A DNA stretch of 36,503 nt from Pseudomonadota bacterium (GTDB lineage Bacteria; Pseudomonadota; Alphaproteobacteria; Acetobacterales; Acetobacteraceae). Shown one piece after another: positions 7,920 to 16,421 of the stretch. Each line of letters opens with the position of its first letter. The stretch's first letter is position 1. The notes beneath the pieces were generated by a model. It did not search any database, was not told the origin of the DNA, and worked only from the letters and a program-made list of their open reading frames with translations. The position numbers were made by a program, and so were the translations under genes. The stretch is taken from NCBI GenBank assembly GCA_021847995.1, contig JAJZNE010000010.1:1-36503 (forward strand), given 5' to 3'.

Positions 7920-7942
7920 GGCGGGCGTGTAGTCTGCCCGCC
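7920..7942. promoter_or_regulatory. Perfect inverted repeat centred between the epmB and epmA start codons
   Basis: GGCGGGC (7920-7926) and GCCCGCC (7936-7942) form a perfect 7-base inverted repeat with a 9-base spacer. It almost fills the 27 bases between the epmB ATG (ends 7916-7918, minus) and the epmA ATG (7946). The centre (7931) nearly coincides with the midpoint of the two starts. It could be a shared operator or a 5' leader hairpin in both mRNAs; no ribosome site is visible for either gene. Confidence 0.5.
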
Positions 7943-7945
7943 GTC

Positions 7946-8962
7946 ATGCCGCAACCCGCCGCCCTGCTGCCCCCCTGGCACCCCGACCGCCTCGCCGCCC
8001 GCCTGCCCTTCCTGCGCCGCCGCGCCCTGCTCGCCGCCGCCGTGCGCGCCTTCTTCACCGCTCGCGGCTATACCGAGGTCGAAACGCCTTACGCCGTGAC
8101 CACCCCCGGCGAGGAAGTGCATCTCTCCGCCTTCGCCACCGAGCAGCTTCACCCGGACGGGGCGCGGGGCCGGCTCTGGCTGCACACCAGCCCGGAATTG
8201 GCGATGAAGAAGCTGCTCGCCGGCGGCGTCCTGCCGATCTTCCAGTTGGCCCGCGTCTGGCGCAACGGCGAAGGCAGCGACCTGCACGCGGCCGAGTTCA
8301 CCATGCTGGAATGGTACCGCCCCGCTGCCGACATGGCCGGGCTGATCGCCGAGACGCTCGCGCTGCTGCGCGCTGTGCTGCCGCCGGTGGTCGTCTGCCG
8401 CGGCATCGCCACCGACCTTGCCGGCGCGGAAATCGTGACCGTTGCCGACGCCTTCGCCCACCATGCCGGTGCCGATGTGCTGGCGACCGCGGGCGACGCC
8501 GCCGCGCTCGCGGCACAGGCGGGCACGCGGCTGCGCGATGGCGAGACCTGGGAGGATCTGTTTTTCCGCCTGCTGCTGGAACGGATCGAGCCGCACCTCG
8601 GCCGCGCGCACCCCACCTTCCTGACGCACTGGCCGGCGGCGCAGGCAGCGCTGGCCCGCCGCGACCCGGCCGATCCGCGCGTCGCCGAGCGCTTCGAGCT
8701 TTATGTCTGCGGTATCGAACTGGCCAATGCCTTCGTCGAACTCACCGATGCCGCCGAACAGCGGGCGCGCTTCGCCGCCGACCGCGCTCGCCGCCATGCG
8801 CTGACCGGCGGCACCGACTGGCCGCTGGACGAGGAATTCCTGGCCGCCCTCGATCATGGTCTGCCGCCATGTGCCGGCATCGCTCTCGGCTTCGACCGGC
8901 TCGCCATGATCGCCGCCGGCGCGCCGCGGATCGCCGACGTGCTGTGGCTTCCCGGACAGTGA
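7946..8962 (+). CDS. epmA: EF-P lysine lysyltransferase EpmA (GenX/PoxA), class II synthetase paralogue
   Basis: A 338-residue class II lysyl-tRNA synthetase-like catalytic domain without the anticodon-binding domain, as expected for EpmA. Class II motif 2 is seen as FQLARVWRNGEGS...EFTMLEWYR (about 99-125) and motif 3 as GIALGFDRLAMI near the end. VTTPGEEVHLSAF and LHTSPELAMKKLL are also characteristic. The enzyme activates beta-lysine with ATP and transfers it to the conserved lysine of EF-P, aiding translation of polyproline stretches. ATG 7946 is chosen because homology starts there and epmB begins 27 bases away on the other strand; a far longer open frame from 6629 is a shadow of cysK/epmB. 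Several proline-rich proteins in this window would be natural clients (inference). Confidence 0.94.
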   Translation: MPQPAALLPPWHPDRLAARLPFLRRRALLAAAVRAFFTARGYTEVETPYAVTTPGEEVHLSAFATEQLHPDGARGRLWLHTSPELAMKKLLAGGVLPIFQLARVWRNGEGSDLHAAEFTMLEWYRPAADMAGLIAETLALLRAVLPPVVVCRGIATDLAGAEIVTVADAFAHHAGADVLATAGDAAALAAQAGTRLRDGETWEDLFFRLLLERIEPHLGRAHPTFLTHWPAAQAALARRDPADPRVAERFELYVCGIELANAFVELTDAAEQRARFAADRARRHALTGGTDWPLDEEFLAALDHGLPPCAGIALGFDRLAMIAAGAPRIADVLWLPGQ

Positions 8963-9048
8963 CAGGCGTGCGGCAGCCGCGATTCGCCCGCCGGCGCCGA
9001 ACCGGGTAAACTGTCGCGCAGCGCCACCGCGAAGGATTGCAGGCACGC

Positions 9049-10203
9049 ATGCCGGACCCCCTCTATCGTCCTGCGACGCTCGCCGCCCAGGCGATGCAGG
9101 AGCTCGATCCCCACACCCACGGCATCATCGCCCCGATCCACGTGGCCACCACCTTCCTGCGCGATCCCGACAACCGCTACAGCACCGGCTTCATCTATGG
9201 CCGGCCCGACAACCAGACCGTGCGCGGGGCGGAGGCGACGCTCGCCATGCTGGAGGGGGCGGCGGCCGGGGCATTGCTGTTCAGCTCCGGCATGGCCGCC
9301 GCCGTTGCCGTCTTCGCGACCCTCGATCGCGGCGCGCATGTGCTGGCGCCGCGGGTGATGTACTGGGCGCTGCGCAACTGGCTCGCGAGCGAGGCGGAAC
9401 ATCTTGGCCTGTCGGTCGGGTTCGTCGAAATGGACGACACCGACGCCGTCGCGCGCGCCATCCGGCCCGGGCAGACGAAGCTGGTCTGGGTGGAGACGCC
9501 GGGCAATCCGCTGTGGACCGTCACCGATATCGCGGCCGTCGCCACCCTCGCCCACGCCGCCGGCGCGCGGCTCGCGGTCGATAGCACCTGCGCCTCGCCC
9601 CATCACACGAGGCCGCTGGCGCTCGGCGCCGATCTGGTGATGCATGCCGCGACCAAGATCCTCAACGGCCATTCCGACGTGGTCGCCGGCGTCCTGCTTG
9701 GCGCCGCGGCGGACGGGGCGTGGCAACGTCTGGTGCGCTATCGGTCTCAGCACGGCGCCATTCTCGGCCCGTTCGAAGCGTTCCTGCTGCAACGCGGCCT
9801 GCGCACCTTCCCGCTGCGCGCCGCGGCGCAGTCCGCCGCCGCGCTGCACCTCGCCGAGCGGCTGGCACGCCATCGCGCGGTCGTGCAGGTGCTCTATCCC
9901 GGTCTGCCCGACCATCCCGGCCATGCGGTGGCGCGACGGCAGATGCGCAACGGGTTCGGCTACATGCTGTCGATCCGCGTCGCCGGCGGCGAGGGGGCGG
10001 CGGTCGCAACGGCGGCGTCGGTGCAACTGTGGCGGCGCGCCACTTCGCTCGGCGGGGTCGAAAGCCTGATCGAACATCGTGCCTCCATCGAAGGCCCCGG
10101 CACACCCTGCCCGCCCGACCTGCTGCGGCTGTCGGTCGGGATCGAGGACGTGGACGACCTGCATGACGACCTCGACCGCGCGCTGTGCCACGCCGTCCCG
10201 TGA
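9049..10203 (+). CDS. Trans-sulfuration (Cys/Met metabolism) PLP-dependent enzyme, cystathionine lyase-like
   Basis: A 384-residue fold-type I PLP enzyme of the Cys/Met metabolism family. Features in order are the TLAAQAMQ...IAPIHVATTF N-terminus, IYGRPDNQTVRGAEATLAMLEG (49-70), the FSSGMAA cofactor loop (78-84), VETPGNPLW (148-156) and the PLP lysine Lys203 in MHAATKILNGHSD. SLGGVESLIEHRAS closes the active site. Reactions in this family include cystathionine gamma-synthase, beta- and gamma-lyase and methionine gamma-lyase; sequence inspection cannot pick one. ATG 9049 is preferred over TTG 9037 because the AAGGA at 9032-9036 is spaced for the former. The M20 hydrolase gene follows 19 bases downstream, so the two likely form an operon. 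cysK nearby adds a sulfur-amino-acid context. Confidence 0.88.
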   Translation: MPDPLYRPATLAAQAMQELDPHTHGIIAPIHVATTFLRDPDNRYSTGFIYGRPDNQTVRGAEATLAMLEGAAAGALLFSSGMAAAVAVFATLDRGAHVLAPRVMYWALRNWLASEAEHLGLSVGFVEMDDTDAVARAIRPGQTKLVWVETPGNPLWTVTDIAAVATLAHAAGARLAVDSTCASPHHTRPLALGADLVMHAATKILNGHSDVVAGVLLGAAADGAWQRLVRYRSQHGAILGPFEAFLLQRGLRTFPLRAAAQSAAALHLAERLARHRAVVQVLYPGLPDHPGHAVARRQMRNGFGYMLSIRVAGGEGAAVATAASVQLWRRATSLGGVESLIEHRASIEGPGTPCPPDLLRLSVGIEDVDDLHDDLDRALCHAVP

Positions 10204-10222
10204 CCTTGCCGGAGGTGCCGAC

Positions 10223-11383
10223 ATGATCCGCGATCCGCTCGCCGTACTGCCCGCGTGGCGGCAGCATCTGCACCGTCATCCCGAACTGTCGAACGAGGAA
10301 CGGGAGACCGCCGCCTTCGTCTGCGCGCGACTGAGCGAACTCGGCATTCCGTTCACGCCGGGCGTCGGCGGCCACGGCGTGGTTGCCACCCTGAACCGCG
10401 GCGGCAACCGCAGCGTCGGGCTGCGCGCCGACATGGACGCGCTGCCGATCATGGAAGCGACCGGCCTGCCCTATGCCTCCGCCACACCCGGCGTGATGCA
10501 TGCCTGCGGGCATGATGGGCACACCACCTCCCTGCTCGGCGCGGCGATGCTGCTGCGCGACGATCCGTCATGGTCGGGCACCGTCCACTTCGTTTTCCAG
10601 CCGGCCGAGGAAGGCCCGGGCAAGGGCACGCAGGCGGGCGCACTGTCGATGCTCGCCGACGGGCTGCTGCACCGTTTTCCGATGGAACGCATCTTCGCCT
10701 GTCACAACTGGCCGGGGCTGGAGGCGGGCACCGTCGCCGTACATTCCGGTCCGGTGATGGCGCAGGGCGGGCGGGTGCGCATCACCATCGACGGCCATGC
10801 CGGCCACGCCGCCATGCCGCATCTGACGCGCGATGCGGTGCTGGCGGCCGGGCATGTGCTGGTGGCGCTGCAATCCGTCGTCGCCCGCAACGTCGATCCG
10901 CTGGACGCGTCGGTGGTGTCGATCTGCATGATCGAGGCCGGGCAGGCACCCAACCAGATCCCCGCCCGCGTCACCCTCCAGGGCACCCTGCGTGCCCTGC
11001 GCCCGGACGTGTTCGAGGCGGCGGCGGCGCGCATCGTCGCGATCACGCAGCATATCGGCGCGGCCCTCGACGTGCGGGCGGAGGCGGAGGTGACCCGCTC
11101 GGTCGCCGCGACCGTCAACCACGCCGCCGAGGCCGAGTTGGCCGCCGCGGCGGCGGCGGCGGCAGGCCTGCCGGTGCGCCGCGACCTCGCCCCCACCATG
11201 GCGGGCGAGGATTTCGGCTGGATGCTGCGCGAACGGCCGGGGGCCTATCTCTGGATCGGCAACGGCCCGGCGCAGGACGGGGCGTTCCTGCACAACCCAG
11301 GCTATGACTTCAACGACGCGATCCTGCCCGCCGCCGCGACCTGTCTCGCCGCGATCGCACGGCGGGCGCTGGCGGAAGGCTGA
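10223..11383 (+). CDS. M20 family metal-dependent amidohydrolase (HipO-like)
   Basis: A 386-residue M20D peptidase-family amidohydrolase. The metal site is readable as MHACGHDGH with His93, Cys95, His97 and His100, plus Glu-Glu in QPAEEGPGKG. A further ligand lies in FLHNPGYDFND near the C-terminus. The GHAGHAA segment belongs to the dimerisation/lid domain. Relatives hydrolyse N-acyl amino acids (hippurate, N-acetyl-amino acids, IAA-amino acids). The start ATG 10223 has a GGAGG site at 10211-10215. It sits 19 bases after the PLP enzyme, suggesting that the pair frees and processes a sulfur amino acid conjugate (inference). The 28 bases downstream, before the convergent ggt, contain no strong hairpin. 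Confidence 0.9.
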   Translation: MIRDPLAVLPAWRQHLHRHPELSNEERETAAFVCARLSELGIPFTPGVGGHGVVATLNRGGNRSVGLRADMDALPIMEATGLPYASATPGVMHACGHDGHTTSLLGAAMLLRDDPSWSGTVHFVFQPAEEGPGKGTQAGALSMLADGLLHRFPMERIFACHNWPGLEAGTVAVHSGPVMAQGGRVRITIDGHAGHAAMPHLTRDAVLAAGHVLVALQSVVARNVDPLDASVVSICMIEAGQAPNQIPARVTLQGTLRALRPDVFEAAAARIVAITQHIGAALDVRAEAEVTRSVAATVNHAAEAELAAAAAAAAGLPVRRDLAPTMAGEDFGWMLRERPGAYLWIGNGPAQDGAFLHNPGYDFNDAILPAAATCLAAIARRALAEG

Positions 11384-11411
11384 AGCCGGGCGCGGCCTCC
11401 GTCGCCTGCAC

Positions 11412-13019
11412 TCATACCACGAGGGCGACGCCGTCATGGCCCGGGTCGGCACCCCCGTCCAGCCTGTCACCGGCGATGCGGATGCCGTGCACCGCGGCAA
11501 AGCCAAAGGTGAAGGGACTCCGCACCACCTCGTAGCCTGCCGCCTCCAGCGCGCGCGTGACCAGGCGGGGAATGCGGTTCGACACGTCGATCGCATTGGA
11601 GGTCGCGGAGAACCGGGGCGCGCTCACCGCCTCCGTCATCGTCATGCCGAAATCGATGACATTCAGGATCGCCTGCAACACGCCCATGGCGATCTGCGTC
11701 GCCCCCGGCGCGCCGATCACCAGCGCCGGCCGCCCGTCGCGGAACAGGATCGACGGACAGATGGAGGAGAACCGCGCCTTGCCCGGCGCGATCGAACCGG
11801 CATGGCCCGGGCGCGGATCGAACACCGCCATGCAGCCGTTATACATGAAGCCCAATCCCGGCGTGATGACGCCCGACGGCATCCCGAGGGAATGCGTCAT
11901 CGACACGCACGCACCCTCTCGATCGACCACCGCGATGTGCGTCGTGTCCTTGGCAGGAAAGCCGGCGTTGAAGCGCGGCACGTCGGATTTCTCGCCGGCA
12001 TTGATCGCGGCGGCGATTTCGGCGGCATAGCCCCTCGCCGTCAGACGCTGCACCGGCACATCGACAAAGGCCGGATCGCCGACATGGCGGTCCTTGTCGA
12101 TGGTCGCGCGCTTCATCGCCTCGGCCACCACACGGAGATATTCCGCGCTGTTGTGACCGAGGGCCGCGAGATCGAAATGCTCAAGAATGTTCAGCATCTC
12201 GACCAGCATGATGCCGCCGCCGGGCGGCTGGTTGGTGGCGATCGTCCAGTCGCGGTAGCCGCCGATCAGCGGCGCCGTCCGCACCGGCGCGTAATCGTGC
12301 AGATCCTCGCGCGAAAGCAGCCCGTCATGGGCGCGGAAATCCTCGGCGATCGCCTCGGCGATCTCGCCCCGGTAGAATGCCGCCGCGCCATCGCGCGCGA
12401 TCACCCGCAGCACGGCGCCGAGATCGGGGTTGCGTACCGCATCGCCGACCTGCTTCGGGGTGCCGTCCGCCCGGCAATAGAGCGCCCGCGCCGCCGGCGT
12501 GTGGCGGATGCGTTCCGGATTCGGCACCCGTCCCATCGTCCCCGGATCGGACCAGAAGGCATGCATGTGCGGGCGGACCGCGAAACCGGATTCGGCCCAC
12601 CCGATCGCCGGCTGCACCACTTCCGCCCAAGGCAGCGCGCCGTGCGTGCGCTGGGCCAGGTGATAGGCGGCAAGGCTCGCCGGCACGCAGATGGACTGAT
12701 AGCCGACATCGTTGACCTGGCCGCGCAGGATGAAGCCATAGCCGTCCCGCGCCTCCGACAGCACCAGATCCTGCCACATGTCCGCCCGCGCGGCGCGCGG
12801 TGCCGGCGCGTGGAAATCGATGTAACCGTGATGGGATCTGTCCGGCAGGCAGATGCCCATCGCGCCGAACCCGGCGATGCCGGCCATCAATGGATCGACC
12901 ACGCCCTGCACCAGGGCGCAGGCGATCGCGGCATCCACGGCATTGCCGCCGGCACGCAGGATATCGGCACCCGCCTCCGCCGCTTCCGGCTGCGGGGCAC
13001 AGATCATCGCCTGGGGCAT
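11412..13019 (-). CDS. ggt: Gamma-glutamyltransferase family protein, cytoplasmic type
   Basis: A 535-residue Ntn-hydrolase of the gamma-glutamyltransferase family. AGGNAVDAAIA (23-33) and NQPPGGGIMLVEMLNIL (263-279) are family signatures. The autocatalytic cleavage site is KDTTHIAVVD, with Thr359 as the likely nucleophile exposed on the small subunit. GLGFMYN and GAPGATQI follow. There is no signal peptide, unlike periplasmic E. coli Ggt, so it probably acts in the cytoplasm on glutathione or other gamma-glutamyl (or acyl) amides; cephalosporin-acylase-type activity cannot be excluded. ATG 13019 has an excellent GAAGGAGG ribosome site. It is the last gene of a same-strand run after the efflux pump, msrB and the SDR. 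It converges on the M20 hydrolase. Confidence 0.9.
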   Translation of the reverse strand: MPQAMICAPQPEAAEAGADILRAGGNAVDAAIACALVQGVVDPLMAGIAGFGAMGICLPDRSHHGYIDFHAPAPRAARADMWQDLVLSEARDGYGFILRGQVNDVGYQSICVPASLAAYHLAQRTHGALPWAEVVQPAIGWAESGFAVRPHMHAFWSDPGTMGRVPNPERIRHTPAARALYCRADGTPKQVGDAVRNPDLGAVLRVIARDGAAAFYRGEIAEAIAEDFRAHDGLLSREDLHDYAPVRTAPLIGGYRDWTIATNQPPGGGIMLVEMLNILEHFDLAALGHNSAEYLRVVAEAMKRATIDKDRHVGDPAFVDVPVQRLTARGYAAEIAAAINAGEKSDVPRFNAGFPAKDTTHIAVVDREGACVSMTHSLGMPSGVITPGLGFMYNGCMAVFDPRPGHAGSIAPGKARFSSICPSILFRDGRPALVIGAPGATQIAMGVLQAILNVIDFGMTMTEAVSAPRFSATSNAIDVSNRIPRLVTRALEAAGYEVVRSPFTFGFAAVHGIRIAGDRLDGGADPGHDGVALVV

Positions 13020-13083
13020 GCGGCCTCCTTCGGGATCGTCACCGCCGCATGCTGGCCCGAGCCGGCGCCGTTGTGAAGCGCCG

Positions 13084-14079
13084 TCAGCGGCGCAGCAGCG
13101 CCCGTCCCAGCAGCGCACGCAGGCCGGCGGCCCCAATCACCAGGGCGCCGATCGCGAGCGCCTGGGCATGCCGGCTCGTCCACAGTTCCGAACTGTGGCT
13201 TTTGGCAATGGCATCGAAGCGGCCGTGCGCGCCGGCATGCCCCTCACCGGGTGCGAACAGGTTGCCGGGGAAATCGGGCGGCACCGGCGTATCCGTCGTC
13301 TGCGAACGATAGCCGGTGCGGGCAAGGTAATGGTCGATCAGGCCGGGGGCGATCTTGTTGGCGAGGATTGCCTTGACCGTCGGCCAGCCAACCCACACTT
13401 CGCGCCGGCGATGGCGTGCCGCGAAACGCACCGCGCGGGCGATCACCTCCGGCTGGAATGCCGGCGGCACCGGCTGGGGGAGACGCCCGAGGCGGTTGCG
13501 CGCCCAGTCGAACTGCGGCGTGTTGACCGCCGGCAGATGCACCATCGTCAGATGGATGCGGCTGCGATCGTGCAGCAGCTCGCAGCGCAGGCTGTCGGTG
13601 AAGCCGCGGATCGCGTATTTGGCGCCGCAATAGGCCGATTGCAGCGGGATCGCGCGATAGCTCAGCGCCGAGCCGATATTGATGATGGTGCCGCGGTTGC
13701 GCGGGCGCATGCGGCGCAACGCTGCCATGGTGCCATAGACGGTGCCGAGATAGGTCACCTCGGTCGCGCGCCGGAATTCGGCCGGCGTGATCTGGTGCAC
13801 CGGCGCGAAGATCGTCGCCATCGCATCGTTGACCCAGATGTCGATCGGGCCGAGCTCACGCTCGGTCGCCTCGGTGGCCGCCTCCACCGCATCGGGGTCG
13901 GCCATGTCGGTGGGCAGCGGGAGCGCCCGGACGCTGTGCCGTCGCGCCGCCGCCGCCGCCACGTCCAGCCGTTCCCGGCTGCGGGCGAGCAAAGCCACGT
14001 CGCATCCCTCGGCCGCAAACATGTCGGCCACCGCCCGCCCGACGCCGGCACCGGCGCCCGTCACCACCACAACCGTCAT
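13084..14079 (-). CDS. Short-chain dehydrogenase/reductase with C-terminal membrane segment
   Basis: A 331-residue SDR. The NAD(P) loop is TGAGAGVG (7-14), and the catalytic residues are Ser137 (NIGSALS), Tyr150 and Lys154 (YCGAK). VNDAMAT replaces the usual NNAG motif, a modest deviation. After the ~240-residue catalytic domain comes an unusual tail. It ends in ALAIGALVIGAAGLRALLGRALLRR (about 307-331), a hydrophobic stretch with arginines that would anchor the enzyme at the membrane. Relatives of this long SDR type are often annotated only as SDR family oxidoreductase. The start ATG 14079 matches the Rossmann beginning. It lies 62 bases after msrB and 64 before ggt on the same strand. The substrate is unknown; a lipid-like molecule would fit the anchor (inference). 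Confidence 0.88.
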   Translation of the reverse strand: MTVVVVTGAGAGVGRAVADMFAAEGCDVALLARSRERLDVAAAAARRHSVRALPLPTDMADPDAVEAATEATERELGPIDIWVNDAMATIFAPVHQITPAEFRRATEVTYLGTVYGTMAALRRMRPRNRGTIINIGSALSYRAIPLQSAYCGAKYAIRGFTDSLRCELLHDRSRIHLTMVHLPAVNTPQFDWARNRLGRLPQPVPPAFQPEVIARAVRFAARHRRREVWVGWPTVKAILANKIAPGLIDHYLARTGYRSQTTDTPVPPDFPGNLFAPGEGHAGAHGRFDAIAKSHSSELWTSRHAQALAIGALVIGAAGLRALLGRALLRR

Positions 14080-14141
14080 GCTGCTCCGGTCCTGCGCTGC
14101 CCCGGTGGCAACGTCGCCGGGCGGCGGCCGTTCCCGGTGCG

Positions 14142-14555
14142 CTATCCTTCCGGCTCGAACCGCATGGCAACCCCGTTCATGCAGAAGCGCTGCCCGGTCG
14201 GCGGCGGGCCGTCCGGGAAAACATGCCCGAGATGGCCGCCGCAGCGTGCGCAATGCACTTCCGTCCGCGTCATGAAGAAGCTGCGATCGGTATGCGTGCC
14301 CACCGCGTCGTCAAGCGGCGCCCAGAAACTCGGCCAGCCGGTTCCGCTGTCGAATTTCGTCGCCGCGTCGAACAGGGCCGCACCGCAGCCGGCGCACAGG
14401 AAACGGCCGGGCCGCTTTTCGCGATCGAGCGGACTCGATCCGGCGCGCTCGGTGCCGTGGCGGCGCAGGACGCGGAATTGCTCCGCCGTCAGTCGCGCCT
14501 GCCATTCCTCCTCGCTGTGGCTCACCCCGTCGCGACCAACCTGATCGCCGTCCAT
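14142..14555 (-). CDS. msrB: Peptide-methionine (R)-S-oxide reductase MsrB
   Basis: A 137-residue MsrB that repairs methionine-R-sulfoxide in proteins. Zinc is held by Cys54/Cys57 (CAGC) and Cys102/Cys105 (CARC). GTGWPSF (71-77) forms the substrate pocket, and the catalytic cysteine is Cys125 in RFCMN. No signal peptide is present, so it is cytoplasmic. ATG 14555 is preferred over ATG 14576 because the AGGAGG in the bases between them is well placed for the inner start. It lies downstream of a DHA2 efflux pump and upstream of an SDR on the same strand, so the group may serve oxidative or chemical stress (inference). Confidence 0.95.
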   Translation of the reverse strand: MDGDQVGRDGVSHSEEEWQARLTAEQFRVLRRHGTERAGSSPLDREKRPGRFLCAGCGAALFDAATKFDSGTGWPSFWAPLDDAVGTHTDRSFFMTRTEVHCARCGGHLGHVFPDGPPPTGQRFCMNGVAMRFEPEG

Positions 14556-14633
14556 CCGCGCCTCCTCCTGCATCACCGCACCGGCGCACAGGTGGTTCGG
14601 CCGGCGTCCCGCGTCAACCTTGCGGCGACGGCA

Positions 14634-16229
14634 TCAATGGGCCGGGGCCGCCGCACCGCCGGCCGGCCTGGTGCCGCGGAACAGCAGCGTCAGCGGCACA
14701 ACGCAGAGTGCCGCAACCGAGGTCCACATGAAGATGTCGATATAGGCAAGGATCGCGGCCTGGGCGTTGAGCGTCTGGTCGATCAGCCCGTTCGCGGTCG
14801 CCGCCAGCGCCGGCGGCGCGAAGCCGCGCGCGTGCAGCGTCTGTTCCGTCGTCGCCAGCAACTGCATGTAGCCGGGGTCGAGCGGCGAGAGATGGCGGCT
14901 GAGAAAGGCGCGATGCACCTGGGTGCGTTCGATCACCATCGATGTCGCGAAGGAAATGCCGACGGAGCCGGCGATGTTGCGCAGCATGACATAGAGCGAG
15001 CTGGCATCGGTGTTGAGCTGCTTGGGGATCGTCGCATAGCTGATGGTGCTGTTGGGAACAAACAGGAAGGCAAGGCCGAAGGTCTGCGCCAGCCGCAGCA
15101 TGGCCAGATCGTAGAACGACAGATCGGGCGTCAGGTCGGTCGCCAGGGCCAGGGCGCCGCTGAGGGAAAGGAAGCCGAACGCGATGATGAACCGCGTCTG
15201 CACGTTCGGCAGCAGGACGCGGCTGACGACCGGGATCAGCAGCAGGATGACGAAGCCGCCGGGTGAGAGGATCAGCCCTGCCCAGGTCGCGGTGTAGCCG
15301 AACTGGGTCTGTGCCAGTTGCGGGATGAGCACCGCGCTGGAATAGAGGATGGCGAACATCGCGACCGCGGCGAGGCTGCCGATGGCGAAATTGCGGTCAC
15401 CGAACACGCGCAGGTTGACCACCGGCCGGCGCGCATATCGGGTCAGCCAAACGATCGCGCCGATGATGCCGAACACGCACACCGTCGCCGTCATGCGGAT
15501 GAAGGACGAGCCGAACCAGTCTTCGTCCTCGCCGCGATCGAGGGTGACCTGCAGACAACCGAGGCCGAGCGCGATCAGCCCGATGCCGACATAGTCGAGG
15601 TCCGCCCAGCGCGCCCGCTCCCGCGCCACCCACGGCGGATCCTCCACCATCGCGGCGACCGCCGGCAGGGCGATCAGGCCGACCGGAATATTGATGAAGA
15701 AGATCCAGCGCCACGAATAGGAATCCGTGATCCAGCCGCCCAGCGTCGGGCCGATGATCGGCGCGAACACGACGGCGACGGCGACGACCGAGAATGCGCG
15801 TCCGCGCTGGGCGGCCGGAAACGTGTCGAGGATGATGGCCTGCTGGTTCGGCTGCAATCCGCCGCCGAAGAAACCTTGCATCAGCCGGAACAGGATGAGT
15901 TCGGTCAGGCTGCCCGCGATGCCGCACAGGAAGGAGCAGACGGTGAAGGCGCCGATGCATATCAGGAAATACCGCTTGCGCCCCATAATCCGCCCGAGCG
16001 CGCCGGAAATCGGCAGCACGATGCCGTTGGCGACCAGATACGAGGTGAGCGACCAGGTGGCATCGTCATAGCTGGTGGAGAGCGAGCCGGCGATGTGCGG
16101 CAGGCTGACATTGACGATGGTGGTATCCAGGATCTCCATGAAGGCGGCGACGGTGACGACGACCGCGATCAGCCAGCGGTTGGCGCGGGGCTGCCAGGCC
16201 GCGTCCTGCTGCCGCTCCCTCTCGCGCAT
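14634..16229 (-). CDS. DHA2 family (EmrB/QacA) drug:proton antiporter, 14 TM
   Basis: A 531-residue MFS transporter. ILDTTIVNVSLPHI in the first helix, GRIMGRKRYF (motif A) and GPTLGGWITDSYSWRWIFFINIPVG (motif C region) identify the DHA2 14-helix drug:H+ antiporter family. Members export hydrophobic drugs, often with an EmrA-type membrane fusion protein; no emrA is present here. ATG 16229 is chosen over an upstream in-frame start at 16253 because GGAGG lies 5 bases before it. The N-terminal 18 residues are charged and cytoplasmic. The gene is divergent from phaZ across 192 bases and heads the msrB-SDR-ggt run, 78 bases before msrB. The substrate is unknown. Confidence 0.92.
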   Translation of the reverse strand: MRERERQQDAAWQPRANRWLIAVVVTVAAFMEILDTTIVNVSLPHIAGSLSTSYDDATWSLTSYLVANGIVLPISGALGRIMGRKRYFLICIGAFTVCSFLCGIAGSLTELILFRLMQGFFGGGLQPNQQAIILDTFPAAQRGRAFSVVAVAVVFAPIIGPTLGGWITDSYSWRWIFFINIPVGLIALPAVAAMVEDPPWVARERARWADLDYVGIGLIALGLGCLQVTLDRGEDEDWFGSSFIRMTATVCVFGIIGAIVWLTRYARRPVVNLRVFGDRNFAIGSLAAVAMFAILYSSAVLIPQLAQTQFGYTATWAGLILSPGGFVILLLIPVVSRVLLPNVQTRFIIAFGFLSLSGALALATDLTPDLSFYDLAMLRLAQTFGLAFLFVPNSTISYATIPKQLNTDASSLYVMLRNIAGSVGISFATSMVIERTQVHRAFLSRHLSPLDPGYMQLLATTEQTLHARGFAPPALAATANGLIDQTLNAQAAILAYIDIFMWTSVAALCVVPLTLLFRGTRPAGGAAAPAH

Positions 16230-16314
16230 CGCCCCTCCATCCGCCGGCACCACCGGCGTCCCAACGCGCCACGGGCACCCTGCGTGCCACGCTCACCAAG
16301 CGGTGACACGGGTC

Positions 16315-16343
16315 TTGCCGGGACGCGCGGTATCCCCAATGAT
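16315..16343 (+). promoter_or_regulatory. Possible promoter of phaZ
   Basis: TTGCCG (16315-16320) and AATGAT (16338-16343) are spaced by 17 bases, each matching four of six consensus positions. The leader would be about 70 bases. In GC-rich DNA such weak matches arise by chance, so this is tentative. Confidence 0.25.
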
Positions 16344-16421
16344 CCGGCCGGGCAGCAGCGGTGCGGCGGAACGCCGGCGGGGCTGCCGCGTCCTGACCGG
16401 CGGCTCACGACAGGAAAACGA

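Noticed and set aside
8854-10224. 456-codon minus-strand open frame opposite the PLP enzyme
   Set aside because: It is a GC-rich mirror frame of a well-supported gene, with Arg/His/Gln-rich composition and no domain.
11304-13076. 590-codon plus-strand open frame
   Set aside because: It is antisense to gamma-glutamyltransferase, whose motifs and ribosome site are unambiguous.
15318-16421. Plus-strand open frame reading into phaZ from 15318
   Set aside because: It is the antisense of the DHA2 efflux pump, made of Arg/Asp/His-rich low-complexity sequence; phaZ homology and its AGGA site begin at 16422.
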